A stretch of 64,000 bases of DNA from Sphingomonas sp. R647 (GCF_020177055.1 NZ_JAIQXT010000004.1:372001-436000), one strand, 5' to 3'. Positions 24,971 through 33,158 are shown, counted from the first letter of the stretch. A program made the numbers and translations. Notes: generated by a model not told the origin, from the sequence alone.

Positions 24971-26344
24971 TTGCGCCGCCTGATGCTGCCTGCCCTGATC
25001 ATGTGCCTGTCCGCCTGTTCGACGACCGCGCCGGGACCTGCGTCCAAGATGGCGGCAGCGCAGCCCGCCGCGCTGGAGATCGACCGCGCGGCTTATACCC
25101 GGCGGATGGAGGGGTTCTGGCTGGGCCAGAGCATCGCCAACTGGACGGGGCTGGTCACCGAGATGGACAAGATCGGCGGCGACGGCCCGCACGGCAAATT
25201 CTACACGCGCGACGATTGGGGCAAGCCTGATCAGCCGAGCATCTTTGATCCGACCAAGCCCAGCCCGATTTCGCCGACGATCGATTTCGTGCTGCGCGGG
25301 CCGGGGGAAAGCTGGGGCGCGGATGACGATACCGATATCGAATATATCTATCAGGAAGCGCTGCTGAAGCACGGCACCAGCATCCTGACGCCGCAGCAGA
25401 TCCGGCAGGCGTGGATCGACCATATCTATGACGAGAAGCAGCCCACGCCCTATGGCAAGGACGAAACCGGCAACCAGAATTACCTGTGGGTTTCGAACCA
25501 GCGCGCGCACGAACTGATGCTGGCGGGCGTGCTGCCGCCCGACACCTCCGACCCCAAGCGCAACGAGCATTGGGAGATGATCGACGCGCAGCTGTCGACC
25601 GAGATTTTCGGCCTGTTCGCGCCGGGCCGCCCTGACATTGCGCTACGCATGGCCGACCTGCCGATCCGCACCGCAGCGCGCGGGGGCGCCGCCGATATTG
25701 CGCGATTCCATGTCGCGCTGCACGCGCTGTCGGCGCAGGTCGATCCCGCGCGACCGCTGGGGACGCAATTGCGTGACGTTGCCGCGCAGGCGAGCCGGGT
25801 GCTGCCCGAGGGCGGCTATCCGCTGGCGATGTACCGCTTTGTGCGGGGGCAATATGAGAGTGGCGTCAGCTGGGAAGCGGCGCGCGACGCGGTCTATCGC
25901 CGCTATCAGGTCGAGATGGCGGATGGCTACGACATCTCCGCGCGCAAGATCTACTGCAATGGCTGTTTCGCCGGGGGCATCAATTTTGCCGCCGGGCTGG
26001 TCAGCTATTTCTATGGCGAGGGCGATCTGCGCGAGACGATCCGGATCGGCACGCTGGCGGGATGGGATTCGGACAATCCGACCGCGACCTGGGGCGGGCT
26101 GATCGGATCGATCATGGGGCGCGAACGGATCGAGGCCGCGTTCGGGCGGAAGCTGTCGGGGCGGTTTCATATCCATCGGACGCGCAAGGGGTTTGCGAAC
26201 GATGGGTATGATGAGTTCGCGGCGATGGGAACGCGGGCGCTGGGGATTGTCGACCGGGCCGTGGTCGAGGAGGCCGGGGGGCGGGTTGATCGGTCGCGGG
26301 GGCGGTGGGTGATTCCGGGGGTGTGGGGGCCGGGGGGCGAGTAG
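24971..26344 (+). CDS. Exported ADP-ribosylglycohydrolase-family lipoprotein
   Basis: A 457-residue protein. Using TTG 24971 (AGGAGAGAG five bases upstream) it starts MRRLMLPALIMCLSACSTT, a lipoprotein signal with LSAC lipobox. The mature domain resembles the ADP-ribosylglycohydrolase/DraG fold: GFWLGQSIANWTGL, the metal-binding WGADDDTDIEYIY, NGCFAGGINFAAGLVSYFYGEG and the second metal site GWDSDNPTATWGGLIGSI. These enzymes remove ADP-ribose from proteins or small molecules, normally in the cytosol; export is unusual. ATG 24983 is an alternative start. Confidence 0.8.
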   Translation: MRRLMLPALIMCLSACSTTAPGPASKMAAAQPAALEIDRAAYTRRMEGFWLGQSIANWTGLVTEMDKIGGDGPHGKFYTRDDWGKPDQPSIFDPTKPSPISPTIDFVLRGPGESWGADDDTDIEYIYQEALLKHGTSILTPQQIRQAWIDHIYDEKQPTPYGKDETGNQNYLWVSNQRAHELMLAGVLPPDTSDPKRNEHWEMIDAQLSTEIFGLFAPGRPDIALRMADLPIRTAARGGAADIARFHVALHALSAQVDPARPLGTQLRDVAAQASRVLPEGGYPLAMYRFVRGQYESGVSWEAARDAVYRRYQVEMADGYDISARKIYCNGCFAGGINFAAGLVSYFYGEGDLRETIRIGTLAGWDSDNPTATWGGLIGSIMGRERIEAAFGRKLSGRFHIHRTRKGFANDGYDEFAAMGTRALGIVDRAVVEEAGGRVDRSRGRWVIPGVWGPGGE

Positions 26345-26396
26345 GGGCGGTTTGCGACCCCATTGCGGTCATTGCAGATGTGTTCAGAATGGCCGG

Positions 26397-26651
26397 ATGA
26401 TAAAACGCCGGAAGCCAAAGGTGTCACTTGAGCAGGCCAAGCTGCTGGCGGACAAATACATCGCGGCACAGGATCTAAAGGGCTGGCGCTTTCAGGTTGT
26501 CGAAGCACATCGCGCAGGCGTCGATCCGGACAATTGGACGGTTATCGTAGACTGTTTCTCGCCGGAAGGGGGGCTGGTTGATGGCCCAAAAATACTGATT
26601 GTGAATGGCGTAACGGGCGAGGTCCGGACGTTAGAATCATACTACGAATGA
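26397..26651 (+). CDS. Small hypothetical protein
   Basis: An 84-residue protein: a basic start (MIKRRKPKVS), an amphipathic helix (LEQAKLLADKYIAAQDL), then a beta-rich part (WRFQVVEAHR, NWTVIVDCFSPEGGLVDGP, KILIVNGVTGEVRTLESYYE). The layout resembles small PepSY-like or immunity-type folds but no family can be named. Third positions are less GC-rich than in neighbours, as in the next two kilobases, suggesting recent acquisition. Confidence 0.6.
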   Translation: MIKRRKPKVSLEQAKLLADKYIAAQDLKGWRFQVVEAHRAGVDPDNWTVIVDCFSPEGGLVDGPKILIVNGVTGEVRTLESYYE

Positions 26652-26666
26652 TCTAGCGCTAATGAC

Positions 26667-26786
26667 CGCTTCCCACCCAATTGCTGTCCTAGCCATCCTC
26701 GACCGATTTCGGATTGGCGTCGGACCCCGCGGCTAAGTCGCTTGTGGCCCGGTGGATGCTGAAACAAGTTCAGCATGACGGGAGGA
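26667..26786. repeat. Dispersed intergenic repeat, copy 1
   Basis: About 120 bases resembling 27368-27488. Shared blocks are CCAATTGCTG, GCGGCT-AGTCGC-TGTGG, CGGTGGA and CTGAAACAAGTTCAGCATGA; the middle is diverged. It contains the hairpin GCTGAA-ACAAG-TTCAGC. Confidence 0.65.
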
Positions 26787-26858
26787 GGAGGCCGGGGGGT
26801 AAGTAGGGCGGTTTCCGACCCCATTGCGCCCCCCCCGAAACTGAGACAACCTCGTGCG

Positions 26859-27353
26859 ATGCGGAGGCCATGGTTCACCAGCGCGCTGATCCTGACATGC
26901 CTTGTCAGCTGTTCGAACGAGCAACCCCGGCCCAAAGCCTGTAATGGCCCCGCGTTAGCGGTTTACCAGCCGGATGAGGGGCCACGCTCTGCACAACATG
27001 CACTGAAAATTGCTCGCGATCTTTCTACGGCTTCCGTCATGACGCCGCATGGGCGCGTTACGCACAAGGTCGAGCAGTGCGGGGAGCGTGATCGCGATTG
27101 CATCATTTTTCCCATTTCGATTTCGAAGCCACCCACTGAACGAGCAGCCTGGGAAACAGCGGCGCATTCATGCCGGCGGGTCGGCGCACAGGGGGACGCG
27201 GTCGTCTACTCCTGTCGTGATTTGCAGGGCGGGTGGGCAACGCGATTTTCAATGGACGCCCCGAGGGGCGTGACTTCCTTTGTTCGACACCACCCGCAAT
27301 TTGGCAGCTTCCGGTCGATCTTGACCTCGACATGCGGCCTGTTTTCAACCTAG
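26859..27353 (+). CDS. Putative lipoprotein, hypothetical
   Basis: A 164-residue protein with a lipoprotein signal (MRRPWFTSALILTCLVSCSNEQ, lipobox LVSC). The mature part contains five further cysteines (KACNG, EQCGERDRDC, HSCRR, YSCRD) and segments HALKIARDLSTASVMTP and DAVVYSCRDLQGGWATRFSMD. No known family. Base composition is less GC-extreme than surrounding genes. Flanked on both sides by copies of the dispersed repeat. Confidence 0.62.
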   Translation: MRRPWFTSALILTCLVSCSNEQPRPKACNGPALAVYQPDEGPRSAQHALKIARDLSTASVMTPHGRVTHKVEQCGERDRDCIIFPISISKPPTERAAWETAAHSCRRVGAQGDAVVYSCRDLQGGWATRFSMDAPRGVTSFVRHHPQFGSFRSILTSTCGLFST

Positions 27354-27942
27354 CCGGGCCGCTAGTTCGCTTCTGAGCCAATTGCTGCCATGCCCGCCAT
27401 CCCCCGTGTGTTCTGGGCCCTGTCGCGCCCAGCGGCTCAGTCGCGTGTGGTGCGGTGGACCCTGAAACAAGTTCAGCATGACGGAAGGAGGTTGGGGCGT
27501 CATGGCGGTTGCTTCGTCGGGCCTTGCGTTGCGGCCGGGCTGCGTGGTGCGCAAGGCAGCCCAGTCCCGGGTCAAGCCCGGGACGACGAGCGGGTTTGAG
27601 GTCCGGGTAAGCGGCGTTGCAGGCTGCGCGTTCACCGCTCCGCGCCGATCTAACCCCTCTCCCATCCTTCGCTAGGCGGCCGAGCCGCCAAGCCGCGGCA
27701 TCCGTCTCGCCGATCAAGGCGAGAGGGGCGGCGAGGAGGTGCGCGCGTGCGGACCGTTGCTTCTATCATGGTCATCCCGGCCCTGTGCCGGGATCCAAGG
27801 TGCCGCACTTCCCGCGAAAGAACCTCTTGTCCTGCGCTTGGGTCCCGGTGGATCCCGGCACAAGGCCGGGATGACGATTGTCGGGAATGAGGTGGCTGGC
27901 GCGGTCACCCCACACCAACTTATGCCGCTGGGAGAGCGATTT
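27354..27942. repeat. Gene-free stretch with dispersed repeat copy 2 and a long inverted repeat
   Basis: No convincing gene. It holds repeat copy 2 (27368-27488), a GCCCGGG-type half repeat near 27562-27590, and an inverted repeat whose arms 27771-27796 and 27850-27875 match in 25 of 26 bases (GTCATCCCGGCC-TGTGCCGGG type). The same arm sequence, slightly altered, recurs at 59790-59896, so it is a genome-wide element. Confidence 0.75.
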
Positions 27943-28335
27943 TCAGTCCTTCGGCTTGGCCGGCTTCTTTGCGGTCTCTGGCGGTTTGCCGTCGATCTTG
28001 ACCAGCGAGGCGAGGCGGCATTCGCCTTCGCGGGGGACGATGATGCTGGAGAAGCGGTCGATGCCGCCGACGCCGCCAGAGGGCTTGAAGGCGATCTGCC
28101 ATGCCCAGGGGAGTTCGAAGCACGGGGCGAAGAAGGTCCCGCGATACCATTGGCGCCCTGCGCGCAGGTAGATGGCGTCGCGGCCATCGGCGCGGAAGTC
28201 GCGGACCATCGAGGGGAAGGGGATGCGGGCCTCTTTGGCGGCGGGCGCGGCGGCCTCCTGCGCGGTGGCGGGGAGGGCGGTGACGAGCAGGGCCAGTGGG
28301 GCGAGCAGGGCGGCGGGGGCGCGGCGGTGGGTCAT
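27943..28335 (-). CDS. Exported protein, DUF6491-like
   Basis: A 130-residue protein with signal peptide MTHRRAPAALLAPLALLVTALPATA. The mature core MVRDFRADGRDAIYLRAGRQWYRGTFFAPCFELPWAWQIAF (two halves joined) fits the 'xYxRxGRxWYRAxFxxPC' pattern I associate with DUF6491. A second cysteine follows in EGECRLASLVKID, and the tail is lysine/proline-rich. Function unknown. It faces away from the GTA promoter. Confidence 0.68.
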   Translation of the reverse strand: MTHRRAPAALLAPLALLVTALPATAQEAAAPAAKEARIPFPSMVRDFRADGRDAIYLRAGRQWYRGTFFAPCFELPWAWQIAFKPSGGVGGIDRFSSIIVPREGECRLASLVKIDGKPPETAKKPAKPKD

Positions 28336-28383
28336 GGGTGCAGCATGGCACAGATGCGATGAACCGGCGATGGATGATTGAGC

Positions 28384-28398
28384 GAACCAAATGGGAAC
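28384..28398. promoter_or_regulatory. LexA-box-like direct repeat GAAC-N7-GAAC
   Basis: GAAC at 28384-28387 and 28395-28398, seven bases apart (reverse complement GTTC-N7-GTTC), is the alphaproteobacterial SOS box pattern, with AT-rich AAAT in the spacer. It ends 7 bases before the -35 of the promoter facing the GTA genes. By chance such a pattern is expected about twice per 64 kb on both strands, so position is the main support. Confidence 0.45.
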
Positions 28399-28405
28399 AA
28401 AGTGC

Positions 28406-28434
28406 TTGACATCGTCACGCTCATTCGGTACATA
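28406..28434 (+). promoter_or_regulatory. Strong sigma70-like promoter upstream of the GTA cluster
   Basis: TTGACA (28406-28411), a 17-base spacer, and TACATA (28429-28434) make the best promoter match in the window. The first gene downstream is the small terminase (ATG 28568), with a roughly 125-base leader containing no convincing ORF. Confidence 0.6.
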
Positions 28435-28567
28435 ACAGGAACGTTGAAGAATTGCGGGTCGCGGCGATCGGGCTGCTGAGCGCGGTCTTCGGGGAATTGG
28501 AAATCGAGTGAAGTCGGGCCGGGGCGGGGACGCCTGTCGGCCCGATTTGCGTTGGGGAGGGGCGAGA

Positions 28568-29176
28568 ATGCCAATGGGATGCCGCATCGATCTGGATGGA
28601 CAGCGGGTGGCGACCGGCAAGTGTGCGCGCGCACGTTGGAGCAAGGCGATGCGAGTCGCGTTCCTCGACCACCTCGCTGCCACATGCAACGTCGCCCAAT
28701 CGGCTGCCATTGCGAATGTGAGCGTGGAAACCGTTTATGCGCACCGGCGGCGCGACGCCCGTTTCGCCGAGCAGTGGGAAGCGGCACTGGCGCTTGGCTA
28801 TCAGATGGTCGAGACGCTGCTGCTGGGCCATGTGCTCGCGGGCAACCGTGCCGGCGATCACGTCGATACCCAGCAATGCGAACAGCCGCTGATCGATTTC
28901 GACGCGGCAATGCGCTTGCTCGCGGCCCATCGCAAGACGGACGGTAAGCCGCGAAAGGGCGGACCCCCGCTGCAATTTGCCGCTTCTGACGAGACCGACG
29001 CCGTGCTGCTCAAGCGACTGAAGGTGATCGAGATGCGGCGCGCGCGTGAGGCGCAGGTGGCCGCGGGCACGGCCGGGTTGCTGGCGCAGGATGCGGGCGC
29101 GGGCGATCCGGTCCTGGCACGCGATGCGGTGATCGATCACGCCCCGCAGGCGGAGGGTACGCGCGATGGCGAGTGA
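28568..29176 (+). CDS. GTA small terminase-like protein (g1 position)
   Basis: A 202-residue protein. A helix-turn-helix near residues 20-60 (SKAMRVAFLDHLAATCNVAQSA then ANVSVETVYAHRRRDARFAEQWEAAL) is the DNA-recognition pattern of small terminase subunits. It would select and hold DNA ends for packaging, bound to the large terminase. Start at ATG 28568 after GGGAGGGGCGAGA. It overlaps the terL start by 11 bases. First gene of the GTA structural cluster. Confidence 0.82.
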   Translation: MPMGCRIDLDGQRVATGKCARARWSKAMRVAFLDHLAATCNVAQSAAIANVSVETVYAHRRRDARFAEQWEAALALGYQMVETLLLGHVLAGNRAGDHVDTQQCEQPLIDFDAAMRLLAAHRKTDGKPRKGGPPLQFAASDETDAVLLKRLKVIEMRRAREAQVAAGTAGLLAQDAGAGDPVLARDAVIDHAPQAEGTRDGE

Positions 29177-30485
29177 TGCGGAGATCGGCGCCTTCATCGA
29201 CCGGCTGATCGCGCTGCCCGATGAAGAACGCGGCCACGCGGTGCGCGGGATGACGAAGCCGATGCGGCGCGAGTTCCTGGCGCGGTGGAAGCTGTGGGCG
29301 CATGGCGGACAGCTGGTGCCGCCGGGAGACTGGCGGGTGTGGCTGATCCGTGCGGGGCGTGGCTTTGGCAAGACGCGCGCGGGGAGCGAATGGGTCAATC
29401 AGCTGGCGCTGGACGAACCCGAGGGGCGCTTTGCGCTGGTGGGCGCAAGCCTGGAAGAAGTGCGGCGGGTGATGATCGAGGGTCAGTCGGGGCTGATCGC
29501 GACGGCACGCTCCGACCGGCAGCCGGTGTGGAAGGCGAGTGCGCGTGAGCTGCACTGGCCGTCGGGCGCGGTCGGCTTTGCCTATTCGGCGGAGTCGCCG
29601 GAAGGGCTGCGCGGACCGGAGCATCATGCCGCCTGGGCCGATGAGCTGGGCAAATGGGGGCGGCGCGGTGACGCGGCGTGGGACAATCTGGTGATGGGAT
29701 TGCGGCTGGGCGAGCGGCCGCGCGTGCTGGTGACGACGACACCGCGGCCGACACGGCTGATGCGGCGGGTGATGGCGTTGCCGAGCTGTGTGGAGACGCG
29801 CGGGGCGACGCGGGACAATCCGCATCTGCCGGCGAGTTTCGTCGCGGCGATGGAGGCCGAATATGGCGGCACGCGGCTCGGGCGGCAGGAGCTGGATGGT
29901 GAGCTGCTGAGCGATGTGCCGGGCGCGCTGTGGACGCGGGCGATGATCGAGGCGGCGCGTAGCGTGGCGGTGGATGCGCCGGTGCGGGTGGTGGTCGGCG
30001 TCGATCCGCCGGCGAGCGCGGAGGGCGATGCGTGCGGCATCGTCGCGGTGGCGATCGATGGCGCGGGGCGGCTGTGCGTGCTGGAGGATGCGAGCGTGGC
30101 GGGGCTGTCGCCCGAGGGCTGGGCGCAGGCGGTGGCGGCGTGTGCCGACCGGCATGGCGCGGACCGGGTGGTGGCGGAGAAGAACCAGGGCGGCGACATG
30201 GTCGAAAGCGTGCTGCGCGCGGCGGCGGTGGCGATGCCGGTGCGGCTGGTCCATGCGAGCCGGGGCAAGGCGGCGCGGGCCGAGCCGGTGGCGGCGCTGT
30301 ACGAGCGGCGGCAGGTGCGGCATGCGGAGCCGTTCGCGGCGCTGGAGGATGAACTGTGCGGGCTGGTGCGCGGGGGCGAGTATGCCGGGCCGGGGCGCTC
30401 GCCGGATCGGGCAGATGCGCTGGTGTGGGCGGCGTGGGAGCTGGTGTTCGGGTGGAAGGGTGAGGTTGGGGTGCGCAAGCCTTGA
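29166..30485 (+). CDS. GTA large terminase (DNA packaging ATPase/nuclease, g2)
   Basis: A 439-residue packaging motor. The N-terminal ATPase has Walker A AGRGFGKT (residues 63-70) and an AWADELGKW acidic segment as Walker B region. The C-terminal RNase H-like nuclease starts VVVGVDPPAS, with a second acidic region in RADALVWAAWEL. RcGTA g2 homologs package random host DNA headfuls. Downstream, the usual portal gene is displaced by two unrelated genes. Confidence 0.94.
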   Translation: MASDAEIGAFIDRLIALPDEERGHAVRGMTKPMRREFLARWKLWAHGGQLVPPGDWRVWLIRAGRGFGKTRAGSEWVNQLALDEPEGRFALVGASLEEVRRVMIEGQSGLIATARSDRQPVWKASARELHWPSGAVGFAYSAESPEGLRGPEHHAAWADELGKWGRRGDAAWDNLVMGLRLGERPRVLVTTTPRPTRLMRRVMALPSCVETRGATRDNPHLPASFVAAMEAEYGGTRLGRQELDGELLSDVPGALWTRAMIEAARSVAVDAPVRVVVGVDPPASAEGDACGIVAVAIDGAGRLCVLEDASVAGLSPEGWAQAVAACADRHGADRVVAEKNQGGDMVESVLRAAAVAMPVRLVHASRGKAARAEPVAALYERRQVRHAEPFAALEDELCGLVRGGEYAGPGRSPDRADALVWAAWELVFGWKGEVGVRKP

Positions 30486-30530
30486 GATCGGCTCTAGCTG
30501 TCGCGTTCGCCCCCCGCTAAGCCTCCGCGC

Positions 30531-31259
30531 ATGTGCGTGCTGGCGTTGGCGTGGGGGATGCATCCCAATTGGCGGTTGGTCGCTGCGGGGAACCGTGACG
30601 AGCGGCATGCGCGGGCGACGGCTCCGTTGTCGCGGTGGATGGCGCGTGGGCCGGTCATCGGTGGGCGCGATCTGGAGGCTGGGGGGACCTGGCTGGCGGT
30701 GAATGAGGCCGGAAGGCTGGCGGCGGTGACCAATGTGCGGGGCGAGGTTGCCGATCCGGCGCGGCTGTCGCGCGGGGGGCTGGTGACCGATATGCTCGCC
30801 GGGCATGAGCCGGAGGATCTGAACGCGTATAATCCGTTCAACCTGATCGCGGTGGATCGCGACGGGCCGCTGTATCTGTCGAACCGGCCCGATCCGGTGC
30901 GGCGACCGTTGAGTCCGGGAATGCACGGGCTGTCGAACGGGTTGTTCGATACTTTGTGGCCCAAGACGATCCGGGTGCAGATGGCGCTGACCGCGTGGCT
31001 GGAGGCGGGGAGTTCGTCGCTGGAGCCGTTGTTCGCCGCGCTCGCCGATGAGCGGCCGGCGGGGGCGGCGGAGCGCTATGAGCCCGATCCGCATGAGCCG
31101 GTGGACTCGCCGGTGTTCATCCGCAACCCGGTCTATGGGACGCGGGCGAGCACGGTGGTCACGGTGGATCATCTGGGGCGCGGGCGGATTGCCGAGCGGC
31201 GGTTTAATTCGACCGGGCTGCTCGAGGGCGAGAGTGTTTTGAGTTTTACGTGGAGTTGA
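30531..31259 (+). CDS. NRDE/TANGO2-family protein embedded in the GTA cluster
   Basis: A 242-residue protein with the family start MCVLALAWGMHPNWRLVAAGNRDE, containing the NRDE motif and the invariant Cys2 that resembles an N-terminal nucleophile. The middle has TWLAVNEAGRLAAVTNVR and GLSNGLFDTLWPK. Eukaryotic TANGO2 acts in heme or lipid handling; the bacterial role is unclear. It has no Shine-Dalgarno sequence, sits 45 bases after terL and shares the strand. It is not a normal GTA component. Confidence 0.88.
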   Translation: MCVLALAWGMHPNWRLVAAGNRDERHARATAPLSRWMARGPVIGGRDLEAGGTWLAVNEAGRLAAVTNVRGEVADPARLSRGGLVTDMLAGHEPEDLNAYNPFNLIAVDRDGPLYLSNRPDPVRRPLSPGMHGLSNGLFDTLWPKTIRVQMALTAWLEAGSSSLEPLFAALADERPAGAAERYEPDPHEPVDSPVFIRNPVYGTRASTVVTVDHLGRGRIAERRFNSTGLLEGESVLSFTWS

Positions 31260-31260
31260 G

Positions 31261-31932
31261 ATGACACCTCGGGAGCTGATCGGTGTGGCCGAGGTGCCGG
31301 GCGGGGAACCGTTGCGGCTGGTGCGGCATGGGCGTGATCACATCATCATGCTCGAGCGCAACGAGCTGATGTCGAGCCGGATGAGTGGATCGGAAGAGGC
31401 GCTGGCGGATATGACGCTGGACCGGCTGAGCGATCCGTCGAGCGCCCGGCTGCTGATCGGCGGCTATGGCATGGGGTTTACGCTGCGCGCGGCGCTCCGG
31501 CGGCTGGGGCCGAAGGGGTGGGCGTGCGTGGTCGAGCTGGTGCCGGGCATTATCGAATGGGCGCGCGGGCCGATGGCGGAATTGGCCGACGGGTGCCTGG
31601 ATGATCCGCGCACGCAGCTGGTGATGGGCGATGTCGGGGCGGAGATTGCGCGCAGCCGGGGGAGTTGGGAGGCGGTCCTGCTGGATGTCGACAATGGCCC
31701 GGACGGGCTGACGCGCGACGCCAATAACGGGCTCTACACGATGCGCGGGCTGGAGCGGGCGCGGGCGGCGCTGGCGCCGGGCGGGGTGCTGGCGGTGTGG
31801 TCGGCTGGGCCGGACCCGGCCTTTACGCGGCGGATGCGCGATGCGGGGTTTGAGGTTGAAGAGGTTCAGGTGCGGGCGCGTTCCAACGGGAAAGGTCCGC
31901 GGCACGTGATTTGGTTCGGTAAGAAGCGCTGA
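31261..31932 (+). CDS. Spermidine-synthase-like class I methyltransferase-fold protein
   Basis: A 223-residue Rossmann-fold protein of the spermidine synthase superfamily. ARLLIGGYGMGFTLRAALRRLG is the glycine-rich cofactor loop, VVELVPGIIEWARGPM the acidic strand 2 end, VMGDVGAEIA the strand 4 region, and VLLDVDNGPDGLT the active-site loop. The ARAALAPGGVLAVWSAGPD end is typical. The substrate is unknown. Its Shine-Dalgarno sequence overlaps the preceding stop (one base between the genes), so it is coupled to the NRDE gene. Confidence 0.83.
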   Translation: MTPRELIGVAEVPGGEPLRLVRHGRDHIIMLERNELMSSRMSGSEEALADMTLDRLSDPSSARLLIGGYGMGFTLRAALRRLGPKGWACVVELVPGIIEWARGPMAELADGCLDDPRTQLVMGDVGAEIARSRGSWEAVLLDVDNGPDGLTRDANNGLYTMRGLERARAALAPGGVLAVWSAGPDPAFTRRMRDAGFEVEEVQVRARSNGKGPRHVIWFGKKR

Positions 31933-31972
31933 CGAGTCTTTGAAGCGCGCAGACGCGCGCACCCACCCCTAG

Positions 31973-31993
31973 CCCCTCCCTTTCAGGGAGGGG
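31973..31993. repeat. GC hairpin repeat (CCCCTCCCT/AGGGAGGGG)
   Basis: Perfect 9-bp stem with a 3-base loop between the methyltransferase-like gene and the portal gene. One of at least five such G/C hairpins in and near the GTA cluster. Confidence 0.75.
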
Positions 31994-32021
31994 AATGATT
32001 GGGGCCAAGCGGAGATCAATT

Positions 32022-33158
32022 ATGAAATGGTTCGGGCGGAAGTCCGGGCGCGAGGGTTCGCGTCCGGTGTTGGCGCGTGGGCAAGGCGCGGGCGCGGTGC
32101 TGGGTGAGTGGCCGCAGAGTTATGAGGCGCAGGTGCGCGCCGGCTATGCCGCCAATCCGGTGGCGCAGCGGGCGGTGAAGATTATTGCCGAGGGCGTCGC
32201 GGGCGCGCCGGTCGCGGCGAGCGATGCGGCGTTGCTGAAGCTGGTCACGGCGCGGAGCCAGGGGCAGGAGTTGGGGGCGACGATCGCCGCCCAGCTGCTG
32301 CTGCATGGTAATGCCTATGTGCAGCTGCTGGGGACAAGTGCGGGGGGTGTCGCCGAACTGTTCGCGCTGCGGCCCGAGCGGGTGAGTGTGGAGACCGATG
32401 CCGGGGGGTGGCCGGTCGGCTATCGCTATCGCGTGGGCGGGAGCGTCAGCATGATCGCGGCGGAGGATGCGGCGGGGCGGCCACAGGTCGTGCATCTCAA
32501 GGCCTTCAACCCGGTCGACGATCATTATGGGCTGGGGTGCCTGGGCGCGGCGTCGGGGGCGATCGCGATCCACAATGCGGCGACGCGGTGGAACAAGGCG
32601 CTGCTCGACAACGCCGCGCGGCCTTCGGGGGCACTGGTGTACGAGCCGGGGGACGGGAGTGCGCTGTCGCCTTCACAGTTCGAGCGACTGAAGGGCGAGA
32701 TGGAAGCCGGTTTTGCCGGCGCGGCGAATGCCGGGCGGCCGATGCTGCTGGAGGGTGGGCTCAAATGGCAGGCGATGAGCCTCACGCCTGCTGACATGGA
32801 TTTTGTCGGGCTGAAGGCGGCGGCGGCGCGCGAGATCGCGCTGGCGTTCGGGGTGCCGCCGATGCTGATCGGCCTGCCCGGCGACAATAGCTATGCGAAT
32901 TATCGTGAGGCGAACAAGGCGGTGTGGCGGATGACGATCCTGCCGCTGGCGGACAAGATCCTGACCGAATTGGCGCAGGGGCTGTCGCCGTGGTTCCCCG
33001 AAGCGCGGCTGTGGGTCGCGGTCGACAAGATCCCGGCGATGGCCGAGGACCGTGAGCGGCTGTGGCGCAGCGTGAGCGGGGCGGAGTTCCTGACCACCGA
33101 GGAGAAGCGCGCGATGCTGGGGATCGGCGCGGAGATTGGCCAAGGGATCGGGGCGTGA
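32022..33158 (+). CDS. GTA portal protein (HK97 family, g3)
   Basis: A 378-residue portal protein forming the ring at the packaging vertex. AQVRAGYAANPVAQRAVKIIAEGVAGAP, QLLLHGNAYVQLLG, RPERVSVETD, and the wing/stem signature GVPPMLIGLPGDNSYANYREANKAVWR (in two stretches) are HK97-portal hallmarks. Start ATG 32022 has GGAG eight bases before it. It overlaps the DUF6127 gene as GTGA. Confidence 0.94.
   Translation: MKWFGRKSGREGSRPVLARGQGAGAVLGEWPQSYEAQVRAGYAANPVAQRAVKIIAEGVAGAPVAASDAALLKLVTARSQGQELGATIAAQLLLHGNAYVQLLGTSAGGVAELFALRPERVSVETDAGGWPVGYRYRVGGSVSMIAAEDAAGRPQVVHLKAFNPVDDHYGLGCLGAASGAIAIHNAATRWNKALLDNAARPSGALVYEPGDGSALSPSQFERLKGEMEAGFAGAANAGRPMLLEGGLKWQAMSLTPADMDFVGLKAAAAREIALAFGVPPMLIGLPGDNSYANYREANKAVWRMTILPLADKILTELAQGLSPWFPEARLWVAVDKIPAMAEDRERLWRSVSGAEFLTTEEKRAMLGIGAEIGQGIGA

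Larger units (their letters stand above)
26328..26829. repeat. 40-bp direct duplication flanking the small hypothetical gene
   Basis: The sequence at 26328-26368, spanning the stop codon of the ADP-ribosylglycohydrolase gene, recurs at 26790-26829 with a few differences (shared core GCCGGGGGG, then AGTAGGG-CGGTTT-CGACCCCATTGCG). The two copies bracket the 84-aa gene and a dispersed repeat, so this looks like a duplicated insertion target or slippage product. Confidence 0.7.

Noticed and set aside
28436-28512. Short peptide ORF between the GTA promoter and the small terminase
   Set aside because: A frame reading VEELRVAAIGLLSAVFGELEIE is open but has no ATG/GTG start with a ribosome-binding site; probably leader sequence.
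29010-31172. Long open frame of 720 codons on the minus strand opposite terminase and NRDE genes
   Set aside because: Its translation is Arg/Pro/His-rich without any domain, as expected from the complement of a GC-rich coding strand; both plus-strand genes are clearly recognised.
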